A DNA stretch of 64,000 nt, from positions 1 through 64,000 of the forward strand of contig NZ_JACHVP010000003.1 of assembly GCF_014190775.1 (NCBI RefSeq). Direction: 5' to 3'. Origin of the DNA: Leifsonia aquatica (lineage in GTDB: Bacteria; Actinomycetota; Actinomycetes; Actinomycetales; Microbacteriaceae). Below are positions 24,128 through 33,069 of this stretch, one piece after another. The position numbers and the translations under genes are program-made. Under the pieces are notes generated by a model. It was not told the origin of the DNA. It did not search any database and saw only the letters and a list, made by a program, of their open reading frames with translations. Positions within the stretch are counted from its first letter, which is position 1, and every line of letters begins with the position of its first letter.

Positions 24128-24978
24128 CGTGCGCTCCTGTCCTCGCGGGTGTACGGGTGAGCGGTCAGGCCGCGCTCGTAGTCCTCGTCGACGAACGACA
24201 CTTCGGCCAACGCGTCGGCCAGGGGGTCGGCGCCGGCGGTGCCGAAGCCGATGTGCGAGTGCCGGCGCCAGCCCTCGGCGAACTCGTAGCGGCCGGACTG
24301 GCGGCCGACGGTGCGGGCGACGTCGTCCATCTCGGCCGTGAACGAGCCGAAGCCCTGGGTGTCGTCGAGCCACTGCGCCTGGGTGCGGTGGCGGGAGAGG
24401 GCGTCGCGCTTGCGATCCTGCACGGCGGTCGTGTCCACGTAGAGGCCGGGGTAGACGAGCCGGCGGAGCCCGTCGTGCAGACCGTGCGGCTGGGCGTGGT
24501 AGACGGTCACGTCCTCCATGTAGGCGGGCAGCGGCGGCGTCGACTGGAAGTTCGGCATGTTGCGGTTGAAGGCCGCGCTCGCCGTGATGCGAGAGGTCTC
24601 GATGTGGTCGTCCATGTAGTCGTCGGGCGCCTGGGTGAGGATCACCGACGGCCGCACCTCCCGCAGCACCGCCGTGATCCGGCGGACGAGGTCGACCGAG
24701 TACACGATCTCGATGTCGTTGACGATGCTCGGATGCCACACGGCGCCGAGCGCCTCCGCCCCGGCCTGCGCCTCGCCGGCGCGCAGCTGGACGATTTCCT
24801 CCATGCGGTGGGTGGTGCTGCCGACGTAGCCGTTGGCGACGGTCATGTAGTGGGTCTCCCAGCCGCGGTCGGCGAGGAGGGCGAGTGTGCCGCCCATCAT
24901 GAACTCGATGTCGTCGGCGTGGGCGGCGATCGCGAACGCGACGGGCCGCGTGCGCTGCTCGGTCTGGGGGTCTGCCAT
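24124..24978 (-). CDS. PIG-L/LmbE-family deacetylase
   Basis: 284 residues, first gene of the minus operon. The zinc motif AHADDIEFMMGG corresponds to the family AHPDDxE with Pro changed to Ala; the His and both Asp are kept. The third ligand lies in DDYMDDHIETSR. Members remove N-acetyl groups from sugars such as GlcNAc-inositol, bacillithiol precursors or diacetylchitobiose. Being first, it may deacetylate the imported substrate, but the importer and the pathway do not reveal which sugar. Confidence 0.82.
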   Translation of the reverse strand: MADPQTEQRTRPVAFAIAAHADDIEFMMGGTLALLADRGWETHYMTVANGYVGSTTHRMEEIVQLRAGEAQAGAEALGAVWHPSIVNDIEIVYSVDLVRRITAVLREVRPSVILTQAPDDYMDDHIETSRITASAAFNRNMPNFQSTPPLPAYMEDVTVYHAQPHGLHDGLRRLVYPGLYVDTTAVQDRKRDALSRHRTQAQWLDDTQGFGSFTAEMDDVARTVGRQSGRYEFAEGWRRHSHIGFGTAGADPLADALAEVSFVDEDYERGLTAHPYTREDRSAR

Positions 24979-25292
24979 GCCAGTGTCCTCTCGATCTTTG
25001 AAACAGAAGATTACGTGAAAATCGCGCTCAGCGTGTTAATTTCTGATGTCGACAGTTAAATGGCTGATCAATATAGCTATTGAGGATACTGATAGCTGGG
25101 AGTGGCGAGGGATCACCTTGCCGGAAGCGCACAGAATTGCAGGACTGCACGGGATGCCGAGGCTAGTCGAAACACAATCTTTACAATCCTTTTGTTGACT
25201 TATCAGCGCATTTGGTAGTTGTGTTTCCTTCAACCCTTGCGGGCCCTCATCGCCGAAGGCCCGAGCTCCTGCCCGAATCGAAGGATGTGGAC
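24979..25292. promoter_or_regulatory. Divergent control region of the two catabolic operons
   Basis: 314 bases, clearly AT-richer than the flanks, separate the PIG-L and permease starts. AACAGAA (25002-25008) and an inverted TTTCTG (25040-25045) resemble the half-sites of the palindrome at 28097-28111, so the same regulator may bind. TTGACT (25194-25199) is a possible -35 for the importer operon. No gene is present. Confidence 0.5.
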
Positions 25293-26342
25293 ATGGCTAC
25301 ACACTCACCAGCGATGCGCGACGGCATCGCCTCGACGGCTGCCGGACAGGCTGCCGATCCGAGGCGGCTGCGCGCGTTCGTCTCCCGACATCGGCGCGAC
25401 TTCGCGCTGCCTGCGGTCCTGCTCGCCGAGATCGTCCTGTGGTCGATCCTCGCGCCGTCGTTCCTCACGCAGGCGAACCTGATCAATATCATTCGCGCGT
25501 CGTCGACCGTCGGGATCATGGCAGTCGGCATGACATTCGTCATCCTGACCGCGGGCATCGACCTCTCGGTCGGCAGCCTGGTCAGCTTCGCGGGCATGGC
25601 GTGCGCGACGACAGCAGCACTCGGCGGCAACGCCCTGGCGATAATCGTGGTGGCGCTGGTGATCGGCGTCGTCTCCGGCCTCGTCAACGGCGTGTTCGTC
25701 GCGAAGTTCCACGTGCCGCCGCTGATCACGACCCTCGGCATGATGTACGTGCTGATCGCCGCAGCGCAGCTGTGGAACAACGGCGGCCCGCTGCCGATGC
25801 ACGACCCCTTCATCATCTGGCTGGGTTCCGGCTACCTCGGCCCGGTGCCGATCCCCGTCGTCGTGCTGATCGTGGTCCTCGCGATCGGGTACTGGATCCT
25901 CAACCAGACCCGCTTCGGCCGTCACGTGTACGCCGTCGGCGGGGGCCCGGAGGCGGCGAAGCTCTCCGGCATCCGCATCGACCGCGTGCTGATCGGCGTG
26001 TACGTGCTCTCCGGGGTGCTCGCGGCCGTCGCCTCCATCCTCTACACGGGGCGGCTCGCCACCGCGAGCCCGCTGACCGGCCAGGGCCTCGAGCTCCAGG
26101 TCATCGCGGCAGTTGTCGTCGGCGGCGCCAGCCTCTTCGGAGGCCGCGGCAACCTCCGCGACACCTTCCTCGGTGTGCTGATCCTCACCGTGCTCCAAAC
26201 CGGTCTCAACCTGATCGGCGTCTCCGGCTTCTGGCAGACGATGGCCCTAGGCATCGCCCTGCTCGTCGCCGTCCTCCTCTCCCCCGAAGCTTCCTTCCAG
26301 AAGACGATCACATCCCTGTTCACCAGAAAGGTCCCCCGATGA
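25293..26342 (+). CDS. Ribose-type ABC transporter permease
   Basis: 349 residues from ATG 25293 with AAGGA upstream. About ten membrane helices and the RbsC-family signature are present (GIDLSVGSLVSFAGM, FGRHVYAVGGGPEAAKLSGI and the C-terminal GVLILTVLQTGLNLIGVSGF). It forms the membrane channel of a CUT2 sugar importer with the binding protein and ATPase that follow in overlapping frames. Substrates of this family are mostly pentoses, polyols and small sugars. Confidence 0.92.
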   Translation: MATHSPAMRDGIASTAAGQAADPRRLRAFVSRHRRDFALPAVLLAEIVLWSILAPSFLTQANLINIIRASSTVGIMAVGMTFVILTAGIDLSVGSLVSFAGMACATTAALGGNALAIIVVALVIGVVSGLVNGVFVAKFHVPPLITTLGMMYVLIAAAQLWNNGGPLPMHDPFIIWLGSGYLGPVPIPVVVLIVVLAIGYWILNQTRFGRHVYAVGGGPEAAKLSGIRIDRVLIGVYVLSGVLAAVASILYTGRLATASPLTGQGLELQVIAAVVVGGASLFGGRGNLRDTFLGVLILTVLQTGLNLIGVSGFWQTMALGIALLVAVLLSPEASFQKTITSLFTRKVPR

Positions 26343-27328
26343 GCACGAAGAAGTCCCTCAGCCGACCCCTCGCCCTGGCGAGCGGCGCCATCATCGCCCT
26401 CGCCGCCCTCGCCGCCTGCTCCGCGGGTGGTGCCGGCTCCGCCGACGGCGGCCTGACGATCGGCCACAGCTACCAGAACCTCGACAACCAGTTCTTCTCC
26501 GACGAGCTGGCCGCCGAGAAATCCCTGGGCAAGACGCAGGGCGTGACGATCGTCGACACGCAGGCCTCCGACAACCCGGCGACCCAGCTCGACAACGTCA
26601 ACACCCTGATAGCCCGCGGTGTCGACATACTCGCCATCGACGCCATCGACCCGCAGGCGATCGTGCCGGCCCTCGACGCCGCGAAGGCGGCCAACATCCC
26701 CGTCATCAGCCTCATCGCCAAGCCGGCCTCCGGCGAGTACCGCTCGCTGATCTACCTCGACAGCGTCAAAGACGGCTTCAACGCCTGCACCGCGCTGGCC
26801 AAGGCGCTGAACGGCAAGGGCAAGGTCATCAACCTGACCGGGCCGCTCCAGATCCTCGCGGCCAAGGAGCGCGCGGAAGGCTGCGACCAGGCGCTCAAGA
26901 AGTTCCCGGACATCACGGTCGTTGCCGAAGTCAACACCGACTACACCCTCCGCGACGCCGAGCAGAAGATGACAGACACCCTCCAGGCCAAGGGCGAGGT
27001 CGACGGCGTGTTCGGCGGCAACGACGATGTCGCGCTCGGCGCCATCCGCGCGATGGTCTCGGCCGGACAGGACCCGACCAAGAAGGTCATCATCGGCGTC
27101 GACGGCACCGAGGCCGCGCTCCAGGCGATCTGCAAGGGCCAGATGTACCAAACGATGGCCACCTTCCCGAAGGCCGAGGCCGAGATCGTGCTGAAGACTG
27201 CCAAGGACATCAAGGCGGGCAAGGACGTCCCGAAGAAGGTCCTCTTCCCGGCCGAGCCGGTCAACCGCGACAACCTGACCGACATGGCCAAGAAGGCCGG
27301 CGTGACCCTGAGCGGGTGCGTCTCGTGA
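26339..27328 (+). CDS. Ribose-type sugar-binding lipoprotein
   Basis: 329 residues. The lipoprotein signal has a lipobox (ALAAC, Cys27). The mature part is a type I periplasmic-binding fold: YQNLDNQFFSDELAAEKSLG, ASDNPATQLDNVNTLIARGV, DILAIDAIDPQAIVPALDAA and GVFGGNDDVALGAIRAM. It delivers the sugar to the CUT2 permease. ATG 26339 overlaps the permease stop by four bases. The ligand cannot be read from the sequence. Confidence 0.92.
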   Translation: MSTKKSLSRPLALASGAIIALAALAACSAGGAGSADGGLTIGHSYQNLDNQFFSDELAAEKSLGKTQGVTIVDTQASDNPATQLDNVNTLIARGVDILAIDAIDPQAIVPALDAAKAANIPVISLIAKPASGEYRSLIYLDSVKDGFNACTALAKALNGKGKVINLTGPLQILAAKERAEGCDQALKKFPDITVVAEVNTDYTLRDAEQKMTDTLQAKGEVDGVFGGNDDVALGAIRAMVSAGQDPTKKVIIGVDGTEAALQAICKGQMYQTMATFPKAEAEIVLKTAKDIKAGKDVPKKVLFPAEPVNRDNLTDMAKKAGVTLSGCVS

Positions 27329-28098
27329 CCGCGGCCACCGCGACCGACAACGCTCTAGAGGTGCGCGACGTCGTCAAACGGTTCGGCGGCGTCGTGGCCC
27401 TCGGTGGGGTCTCGATGACGGTGCCGCGCGGGCAGATCACCGCCCTCGTCGGCGACAACGGCGCCGGCAAGTCCACGCTCGTGCGCTGCCTCTCGGGCGT
27501 GCACGCGCCCGACGAGGGTCAGGTACTGGTCGCCGGCGAGCCTGCCGTGTTCGGCAGCCCGCTGGGCGCCCGCGGATACGGCATCGAGACGGTGTTCCAG
27601 GAGCTCGCCCTGGCGGACAACCTGGACGTCTCGGCCAACATCTTCCTCGGGCGAGAGTTGCGCCACGGTCTCGGCGGCCTCTATCGGCTCAAGAAAAAGG
27701 AGATGGCGCGGCGTTCGGAGGAGCTGCTGCAGCGCTACGCCATCAACATGCCCTCCGCCCACGCCCCGGTGCGCCGCCTTTCCGGCGGCCAGCGCCAGGG
27801 AGTCGCGATCGCCCGCGCCGTCGGCACCGGCCACACGAAGGCCGTGCTGATGGACGAGCCCACCGCAGCCCTCGGCGTGCAGGAGACCGCGAAGGTGCTC
27901 GGGATCGTCAGGACGCTCGCCGACTCCGGTCTCGGCGTCCTGCTGATCAGCCACAACATGCAGCAGGTCATCGACACGGCCGACCAGGTGTTCGTGCTCC
28001 GCGGCGGCCGCATGGTCGCCGGGATGCGCACCGCCGACACCTCGACCCAGGAGCTGGTGCACTACATCACCACGGGCGTCGGCCTGAGCGAGAAGTAA
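27325..28098 (+). CDS. Sugar ABC transporter ATPase (single domain)
   Basis: 257 residues from GTG 27325 (GTGA overlap). Walker A GDNGAGKST, signature LSGGQRQG, Walker B AVLMDEPTAALG and the H-loop LLISHNM are intact. It has one ATPase domain, unlike the fused RbsA, as in fructose/xylose-type FrcA systems, and so works as a homodimer. The end of the gene carries an operator palindrome for the next transcription unit. Confidence 0.92.
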   Translation: MTAATATDNALEVRDVVKRFGGVVALGGVSMTVPRGQITALVGDNGAGKSTLVRCLSGVHAPDEGQVLVAGEPAVFGSPLGARGYGIETVFQELALADNLDVSANIFLGRELRHGLGGLYRLKKKEMARRSEELLQRYAINMPSAHAPVRRLSGGQRQGVAIARAVGTGHTKAVLMDEPTAALGVQETAKVLGIVRTLADSGLGVLLISHNMQQVIDTADQVFVLRGGRMVAGMRTADTSTQELVHYITTGVGLSEK

Positions 28099-28116
28099 CA
28101 GAAATTCTGTTATTAT
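28097..28116 (+). promoter_or_regulatory. Palindromic operator and internal promoter before the kinase
   Basis: AACAGAAATTCTGTT (28097-28111) is a perfect 7-1-7 palindrome overlapping the ATPase stop codon. It runs into TATTAT (28111-28116), a good -10, about 30 bases before the kinase start. The kinase part of the operon can thus be controlled separately, probably by the DeoR-type regulator at 32202, whose own leader also carries AACAGA. Confidence 0.65.
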
Positions 28117-28146
28117 TAACATCCAGGTTGTGAAGAAGGAGTGGGG

Positions 28147-29670
28147 ATGAGGGCATCCGGCGAAGCCGCGGTCATCGGCGTCGACCTCGGCACGAGCAGC
28201 ACCAAAGCCGTGCTCATGACGGCCGACGGCCGTTCGCACGGCGAGGCGCGAGCCGAGTACCGGATGCACTCGCCCCACTCCGGCTGGAACGAGAACGACC
28301 CCGACGACTGGCGCGCCGCCTTCGTCGAGGTCGTCTCGCGGCTCGGTCGCGAGGCCGCCGGGCTGGGCCTCAGCGTCGCCGGCATCGGGCTGGTCGCCCA
28401 GCGCGACCCGTTCGTGCTGCTCGACGCCGACGGCCGCCCGCTTCGCCGCGCGATCAGCTGGACCGACCAGCGCGCCCGGGCGCAGACCCGGCGGCTGCGC
28501 GAGCGCCACGGCGATGCACGGCTGGTGGAGCTCACCGGCACCCGGCCGATCGTCGGCCTCGGTCTCGGCAACCTGCTCTGGAGCAAGGATGAGGAACCCG
28601 ATGTCTGGGCGCGCACCGAGCGGGCCGTCTCGCCCAAGGACTACGTGCTCGGCACGTTCGGCGCTCGCGCCGAGACCGACATCACCACCCCGACCAGGGC
28701 TCTCGCCTACGACATCGCCGCGGGCGAGTGGAGCCGCGAGATCCTCGACCCCGAGGGCGTCCCCGCCTCCCTCTTCGACGCCGCGACCCTGCGGCCCTGG
28801 GAGGAGTGGGGCCGCCTGTGCCCGCGCGACGCCGAGCTCCTCGGCGTCCCCGCGGACACCATCCTCGCGGCGGGCGGCGCCGACGACCAGGCCGCGACGC
28901 TCGGCGGCGGCGCGGTCGCACCGGGCGACATCTGCCTCGGCACGGGAACCTGCAGCGACTGGCGGCTCGTGCTGCCGCGCTACGCCCCGGACGCGACGGG
29001 CACCGGCGACACGGCGCCGCACGTCGCCCCGGACACCTTCGTGCGCGAGGTCACCATCGACAGTGCCGGGTCGGCGCTGCGCTGGTTCCGCACCGCGATC
29101 TGCCCCGGCCTCGACTACGCGGAGATCATCGAGCTCGCCTCCCTGGCGCCGCGAGGCAGCGCCGGCGTGCGCTTCTACCCGTTCGTAGACGGCGCCCAGC
29201 GCGCTCCCTATTACTTGGACGAGTCCTCCGGCGTGTTCTTCGGCATCACGAGCCACCACGGGCGGGAGCACCTGGCCCGGGCCGTGTTGGAGGGCATCGC
29301 CTTCCTGTACCCGCGCACCCGGGAGCTGCTGGTACAGGGGCAGGAGGTGGAGGCCTCGGATGCGCCGCTGACCATCGTCGACGGCGAGGCGGTCAGCGCG
29401 CCCTGGAACGCCATGAAGGCCGACATCCTGGACCACCCCCTGCGCGCCACCGAGGTGACCGGGGCCGCCGCCGTCGGGGGCGCGGTGCTCGCCGCCGTCG
29501 CGGCCGGCTGGTTCGCCTCGCCGGCGGAGGCCGCCGCGAGCATGGTGCGCACGCGCGCCGCGGTGGAGCCCGATCCCGCGGGCGTCGCCGAATACGCGGA
29601 CATCCGCGCCGACTACCTCGCGACGTTCGATGCGATCGCGGGCGCCTTCACGAGAGGAGAGCAGCGATGA
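28147..29670 (+). CDS. FGGY-family carbohydrate kinase
   Basis: 507 residues from ATG 28147, chosen over GTG 28141 because AAGGAG ends five bases before it. FGGY features: N-terminal phosphate loop GVDLGTSSTKAVL, a central substrate Asp/Glu region (SWTDQRARAQ) and C-terminal GAAAVGGAVLAAVAAGW. It uses ATP to phosphorylate a sugar or polyol. Next to a flavin dehydrogenase and EryH/EryI-like isomerases, a tetritol or related polyol kinase is plausible, but FGGY specificity is hard to predict. Confidence 0.88.
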   Translation: MRASGEAAVIGVDLGTSSTKAVLMTADGRSHGEARAEYRMHSPHSGWNENDPDDWRAAFVEVVSRLGREAAGLGLSVAGIGLVAQRDPFVLLDADGRPLRRAISWTDQRARAQTRRLRERHGDARLVELTGTRPIVGLGLGNLLWSKDEEPDVWARTERAVSPKDYVLGTFGARAETDITTPTRALAYDIAAGEWSREILDPEGVPASLFDAATLRPWEEWGRLCPRDAELLGVPADTILAAGGADDQAATLGGGAVAPGDICLGTGTCSDWRLVLPRYAPDATGTGDTAPHVAPDTFVREVTIDSAGSALRWFRTAICPGLDYAEIIELASLAPRGSAGVRFYPFVDGAQRAPYYLDESSGVFFGITSHHGREHLARAVLEGIAFLYPRTRELLVQGQEVEASDAPLTIVDGEAVSAPWNAMKADILDHPLRATEVTGAAAVGGAVLAAVAAGWFASPAEAAASMVRTRAAVEPDPAGVAEYADIRADYLATFDAIAGAFTRGEQR

Positions 29671-31124
29671 CCACCCCACGAGGCCGCGTCGATCAGGCGG
29701 CGATCGGCGGTGAGAGCTTCGACGTCGTCATCATCGGCGCCGGCGTGATCGGCACGGCGATCGCCTCGGCCCTCGCCCGCACCAACGCCTCGGTGTGCGT
29801 GCTGGAGGCAGCATCCGATGTCGCCGAGGGCGCCAGCAAGGCGAATGCGGGCATCACCAGCTCCTACTACTCGGCCAAGGGCACGCTCGACTGTGAGCTG
29901 CTCAACGAATCCAATGACGACTGGGAAGACCTGTGCGAGCGGCTGCGGGTGCCCTATGACCGGATCGGCGCGCTCACCGTCGCGCTCGACCCCGAGGGCC
30001 TCGCCGCCCTCGACGACCTCGAGCGCGACGTGCGCGAGGCCGGGGTGAAGGTCGAGCGGCTGACCGGCGACCAGGCCCGCGAGCTGGAGCCGCTGCTCAC
30101 CGACGCCTGCGTCGGCGCCGTCTTCTACCCGGACGAGGGCATCATCGACCCGATGCGGCTCACCTGGGCCTACGCCGAGCTCGCCGGGCGGAACGGCGCG
30201 GCCTTCGTCTTTGACGCTCCCGTGCTCGGCTTCGAGACGGACGAGCGCGGGGCGCTGACCGCCGCGGTCACTCCGCACGGGAGTGTCCGCGGCCGGTACT
30301 TCATCAACGCCGCCGGTCTCCAGTCCGGCGCGATCAGCGAGCTCGCCGGCGGCGAGACGATCCGCATGTGGCCGCGCCGCGGGCAGTACTGGATCCTCGA
30401 TCGCGACTTCGGCGAGACCGTCTCGCGCATCGTGCTCCCCATCCCCACCGCGACCACCCGCGGCATCGAGATCGCCCCGACCACCAACGGCAGCGTCCTC
30501 CTCGGGCCGGATGCCGTCGAGGGCGGTTCCCCCGACGACACCGAGACCGACAGGGCCGGCCTCGCCACCGTGTTCGAGCTCACGCGCAAGCTCATCCCCA
30601 CCGTCTCGCTCGACCGGGCCATCAAGTCGTACGCCGGCAACCGGCCCGCCTCCGACGAGCCGATCCGGGTGCGGCCCGACCGGCAGGTGCCGAACTTCGT
30701 GCACGCGGGCAACCGCTCCACCGGCGTCTCGACCTCGCCCGCGATCGCGCGGCGCATCACGGCCATCCTCGGCGGCCTCGGCCTGGATGTGCGGGAACGC
30801 TCGGACGCGCTCGACCGGCTCGGCATCCCGCCGCGGCTCCGCGAGCTGTCGCACCCCGAGGCCCGCGAGGCCGCCGACCCGACCGAGGAGCTCGTGGTCT
30901 GCCTGTGCGAGCAGGTCACGGCCGCCGAGATCGACCACGCGGTGCATGCGTGCGTGCCCGCCGTCTCCGTCGAGGGCGTCCGCAAGCGCACGCGGGCGAC
31001 CGGCGGACGCTGCCAGGGCTCCCTGTGCATGGCCGGTGTCATCTTCATGTGCGCGAACGCCCGCGAGGTGGCCCCGGCCGCTGTCGGCATGGGCGCCGGA
31101 TCGGGGGTGGTGGGCGTTGACTGA
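29667..31124 (+). CDS. FAD-dependent dehydrogenase with BFD-like [2Fe-2S] domain (GlpA/EryB-like)
   Basis: 485 residues. The N-terminal DAO/GlpD-type FAD domain shows FDVVIIGAGVIGTAIASALA and KANAGITSSYYS; the C-terminal BFD-like domain carries four cysteines, Cys412, Cys414, Cys449 and Cys454 (VVCLCEQV and RCQGSLC). This is the layout of anaerobic GlpA. It should oxidise a polyol phosphate, for example the kinase product, and pass electrons to quinone through its partners. ATG 29667 overlaps the kinase stop. Confidence 0.83.
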   Translation: MTTPRGRVDQAAIGGESFDVVIIGAGVIGTAIASALARTNASVCVLEAASDVAEGASKANAGITSSYYSAKGTLDCELLNESNDDWEDLCERLRVPYDRIGALTVALDPEGLAALDDLERDVREAGVKVERLTGDQARELEPLLTDACVGAVFYPDEGIIDPMRLTWAYAELAGRNGAAFVFDAPVLGFETDERGALTAAVTPHGSVRGRYFINAAGLQSGAISELAGGETIRMWPRRGQYWILDRDFGETVSRIVLPIPTATTRGIEIAPTTNGSVLLGPDAVEGGSPDDTETDRAGLATVFELTRKLIPTVSLDRAIKSYAGNRPASDEPIRVRPDRQVPNFVHAGNRSTGVSTSPAIARRITAILGGLGLDVRERSDALDRLGIPPRLRELSHPEAREAADPTEELVVCLCEQVTAAEIDHAVHACVPAVSVEGVRKRTRATGGRCQGSLCMAGVIFMCANAREVAPAAVGMGAGSGVVGVD

Positions 31125-31923
31125 GCGCATCGTCGTCGTCGGCGCCGGGCTGAGCGGCCTCCTCGTCGCCGCCGGGCACGCCCGGCGCGGAGCCTCCGTC
31201 ACGCTCGTCGAGCGGCTTCCCGCCGTCGGCGGCGTGTGGGGCTTCGACCACCCGGATGTCGTGGCCGCGGCCGAGGAGTGCCGCCGCGCAGGCGTGAAGT
31301 TCTTCCTCGGCGCCAGTGCCATCCGCTGGCGGGACCACCGCCTGCTCATCGTCGGCCCGGGCGCGGTGCGCTGGCTGGACGCGGACCTGCTCGTCTTCGC
31401 GGGCGGCAACCGGCCACCGACCGCCGCCGAGCTCGGCATCGCGGGCGGGCGGCTCGCGGGCGTCTTCGCCGGAACGGTCGCCCACCACCTGCTCGATGCG
31501 GGCGTCGTCCTCGGCCACAAGCCCGTGGTCGTCGGCACGCGCGAAGAGGCCGCGATCATCCTGCCGCACCTCGCCGAGCACGGTCACGTCACGGTCGTCG
31601 GCGGCACGGCGCCCACCGGCGACGGGCTCGCCTCCCGCCTCGACTGGTGGCCCGGATACCGGCCGCTGCGGCTGCACGGGACGGACCGGGTCGACCAGCT
31701 CGACATCGGCCGCGGGGATGCCGTCGTGCCGCTCTACTGCGACGCGGTCATCCTCGCGGGGCCGGCGCTGCCGCTTCGCAACATCGACGGAGCCGTCCGC
31801 GACGACAGCGAGGGCGTCGTCTTCGTCCAGCCCCTCGACCCGACCCTGGACGCGGCGGGCGTCGCCCGCGCCGTCCACCCGACCGCCCCGGTTCCCCCAC
31901 CGCAAGGAGAGCTCGTCCCGTGA
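31117..31923 (+). CDS. FAD/NAD(P)-binding flavoprotein subunit (GlpB/HcnB-like)
   Basis: 268 residues with a TTG start at 31117, inside the end of the previous gene. N-terminal FAD motif RIVVVGAGLSGLLVAAGHA and VGGVWGF; a middle second Rossmann-like strand, HKPVVVGTREEAAIIL. No redox cysteine pair. Paired with a DAO/BFD subunit it resembles the second flavin subunit of GlpAB, HcnBC or opine oxidases. It is likely to relay electrons from the dehydrogenase. Confidence 0.75.
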   Translation: MTERIVVVGAGLSGLLVAAGHARRGASVTLVERLPAVGGVWGFDHPDVVAAAEECRRAGVKFFLGASAIRWRDHRLLIVGPGAVRWLDADLLVFAGGNRPPTAAELGIAGGRLAGVFAGTVAHHLLDAGVVLGHKPVVVGTREEAAIILPHLAEHGHVTVVGGTAPTGDGLASRLDWWPGYRPLRLHGTDRVDQLDIGRGDAVVPLYCDAVILAGPALPLRNIDGAVRDDSEGVVFVQPLDPTLDAAGVARAVHPTAPVPPPQGELVP

Positions 31924-32156
31924 TCATCAACTCGCCCGTCGGCCGCTTCCCGTTCAGCGTCGACTCCGTCCGCATCCGCCGCCGCCGCATCCTGCTGCGC
32001 GGCAGCATGGGCACGTGGCCCGCCACCGTCGAGGCCACCGCGGCCGACATCCCGCCCGTCCTCGCGCGAGTCTCGCCGGGGCTCATCCTGGTGCTGGTCG
32101 CCGCGGCCATCGTGCTCGTCGGCGTCGGGGTGGTGCTCGGGGCGCTGCTGTTCTGA
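31920..32156 (+). CDS. Small membrane-anchor-like protein
   Basis: 78 residues from GTG 31920 (GTGA overlap). A soluble basic part (SVRIRRRRILLRGSMG) precedes a single C-terminal membrane helix (LILVLVAAAIVLVGVGVVLG). No cysteines, so unlike GlpC it carries no iron-sulfur clusters. As the last gene of the operon it could anchor the dehydrogenase to the membrane (inference). Confidence 0.65.
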   Translation: MIINSPVGRFPFSVDSVRIRRRRILLRGSMGTWPATVEATAADIPPVLARVSPGLILVLVAAAIVLVGVGVVLGALLF

Positions 32157-32167
32157 CGGACGCGCGG

Positions 32168-32201
32168 GCGCTCAGCCCACGGGGACTCAGCCCGGGAGCG
32201 C
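32168..32201. terminator. Possible bidirectional terminator
   Basis: GCGCTC (32168-32173) can pair with GAGCGC (32196-32201) in the 45-base gap between converging genes. CTCAGCC is repeated three times here. The stem is short, so confidence is low. Confidence 0.3.
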
Positions 32202-32987
32202 TCAGCCGACCGGGATGACCGACACCGGCACGCCCCGGTCGAGCACGTGGGCGAGGCCCGTCTGGTCCGCCCCGCTGTCGGTCAGCACCAGCTCGAAGTC
32301 CTCCACCGGCGCCAGGCTGTGGGTCGCGCGGCGTCCCAGCTTGCTGTGGTCGGCGACCAGCACCTTGCGGGCGCTGGAGGCCATCATCGCGCGCTTGGTC
32401 GCGACCATGTCCTCCTCCTGGTGGAGGGCGACGCCGTCGCTGATCGCCGACGGGCAGAGGAAGAGCAGGTCGGCCCGCAGCTGACCGATCATGTCGGCGG
32501 CGAGCAGGCCGCCCAGGCTGTCGTAGTGCCGGCGGTAGCTGCCGCCGATCGCGACCAGGTTGATGTCGCGCACCTGCGAGAGCTCGGTGATCGCCGGGAG
32601 GAAGGTGGTCATCACCGTCAGCGGCGTCCGCTCGTGCAGCCGCGAGATGAGCGGGATGAGTGTCGTGCCGTCGTCGATGATCAGCGACATCCCCGGCTCG
32701 ACCATCTGCAGGCACGCGTCCGAGAGCGCGGCCTTCTCGGCGCGGAAGACGTGGGAGCGGTACTCCAGGCTGCTCTCGAAGATGGAGGAGGGCTGGGCTG
32801 TGATGCCCCCGCGCACGCGGTGCACGATCCCGAGCTCGGCCAGCCGGTCCGCATCCCGGTAGGCGGTCATCTGGCTCACGTTCAGCCGTTCGGCGAGCTC
32901 GGCGATGCTCAGCTGGCCTTCGGTGATCACGAGCTGCGCCATCGCCTGCTGACGGGTCGTCACCGACGAGCGGGGGGAATCGGCCAT
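32202..32987 (-). CDS. DeoR/GlpR-family transcriptional regulator
   Basis: 261 residues from ATG 32987, preceded by AGGAG; the longer frame from 33053 has no ribosome site. An N-terminal DeoR winged helix (QLSIAELAERLNVSQMTAYR) is followed by the DeoR sensor domain of the RpiA-like fold (PGMSLIIDDGTTLIPLISRL, VAIGGSYRRHYDSLGG, KVLVADHSKLGRRA). These proteins sense phosphorylated sugars and repress catabolic operons. It converges on the transporter/kinase operon, and its leader carries AACAGA, a half-site of the 28097 palindrome, which suggests autoregulation. Confidence 0.85.
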   Translation of the reverse strand: MADSPRSSVTTRQQAMAQLVITEGQLSIAELAERLNVSQMTAYRDADRLAELGIVHRVRGGITAQPSSIFESSLEYRSHVFRAEKAALSDACLQMVEPGMSLIIDDGTTLIPLISRLHERTPLTVMTTFLPAITELSQVRDINLVAIGGSYRRHYDSLGGLLAADMIGQLRADLLFLCPSAISDGVALHQEEDMVATKRAMMASSARKVLVADHSKLGRRATHSLAPVEDFELVLTDSGADQTGLAHVLDRGVPVSVIPVG

Positions 32988-33069
32988 GCCTGCTCCTAAC
33001 AGATCGAATGGTGAGAGTATCGCCGAAGATGTGGTTTCTACGATAGTCCCCACGCGAGCAAGAAGGGGC

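Noticed and set aside
25439-26338. Upstream extension of the binding-protein frame
   Set aside because: Arginine-rich shadow of the permease gene; the lipoprotein signal fixes the start at 26339.
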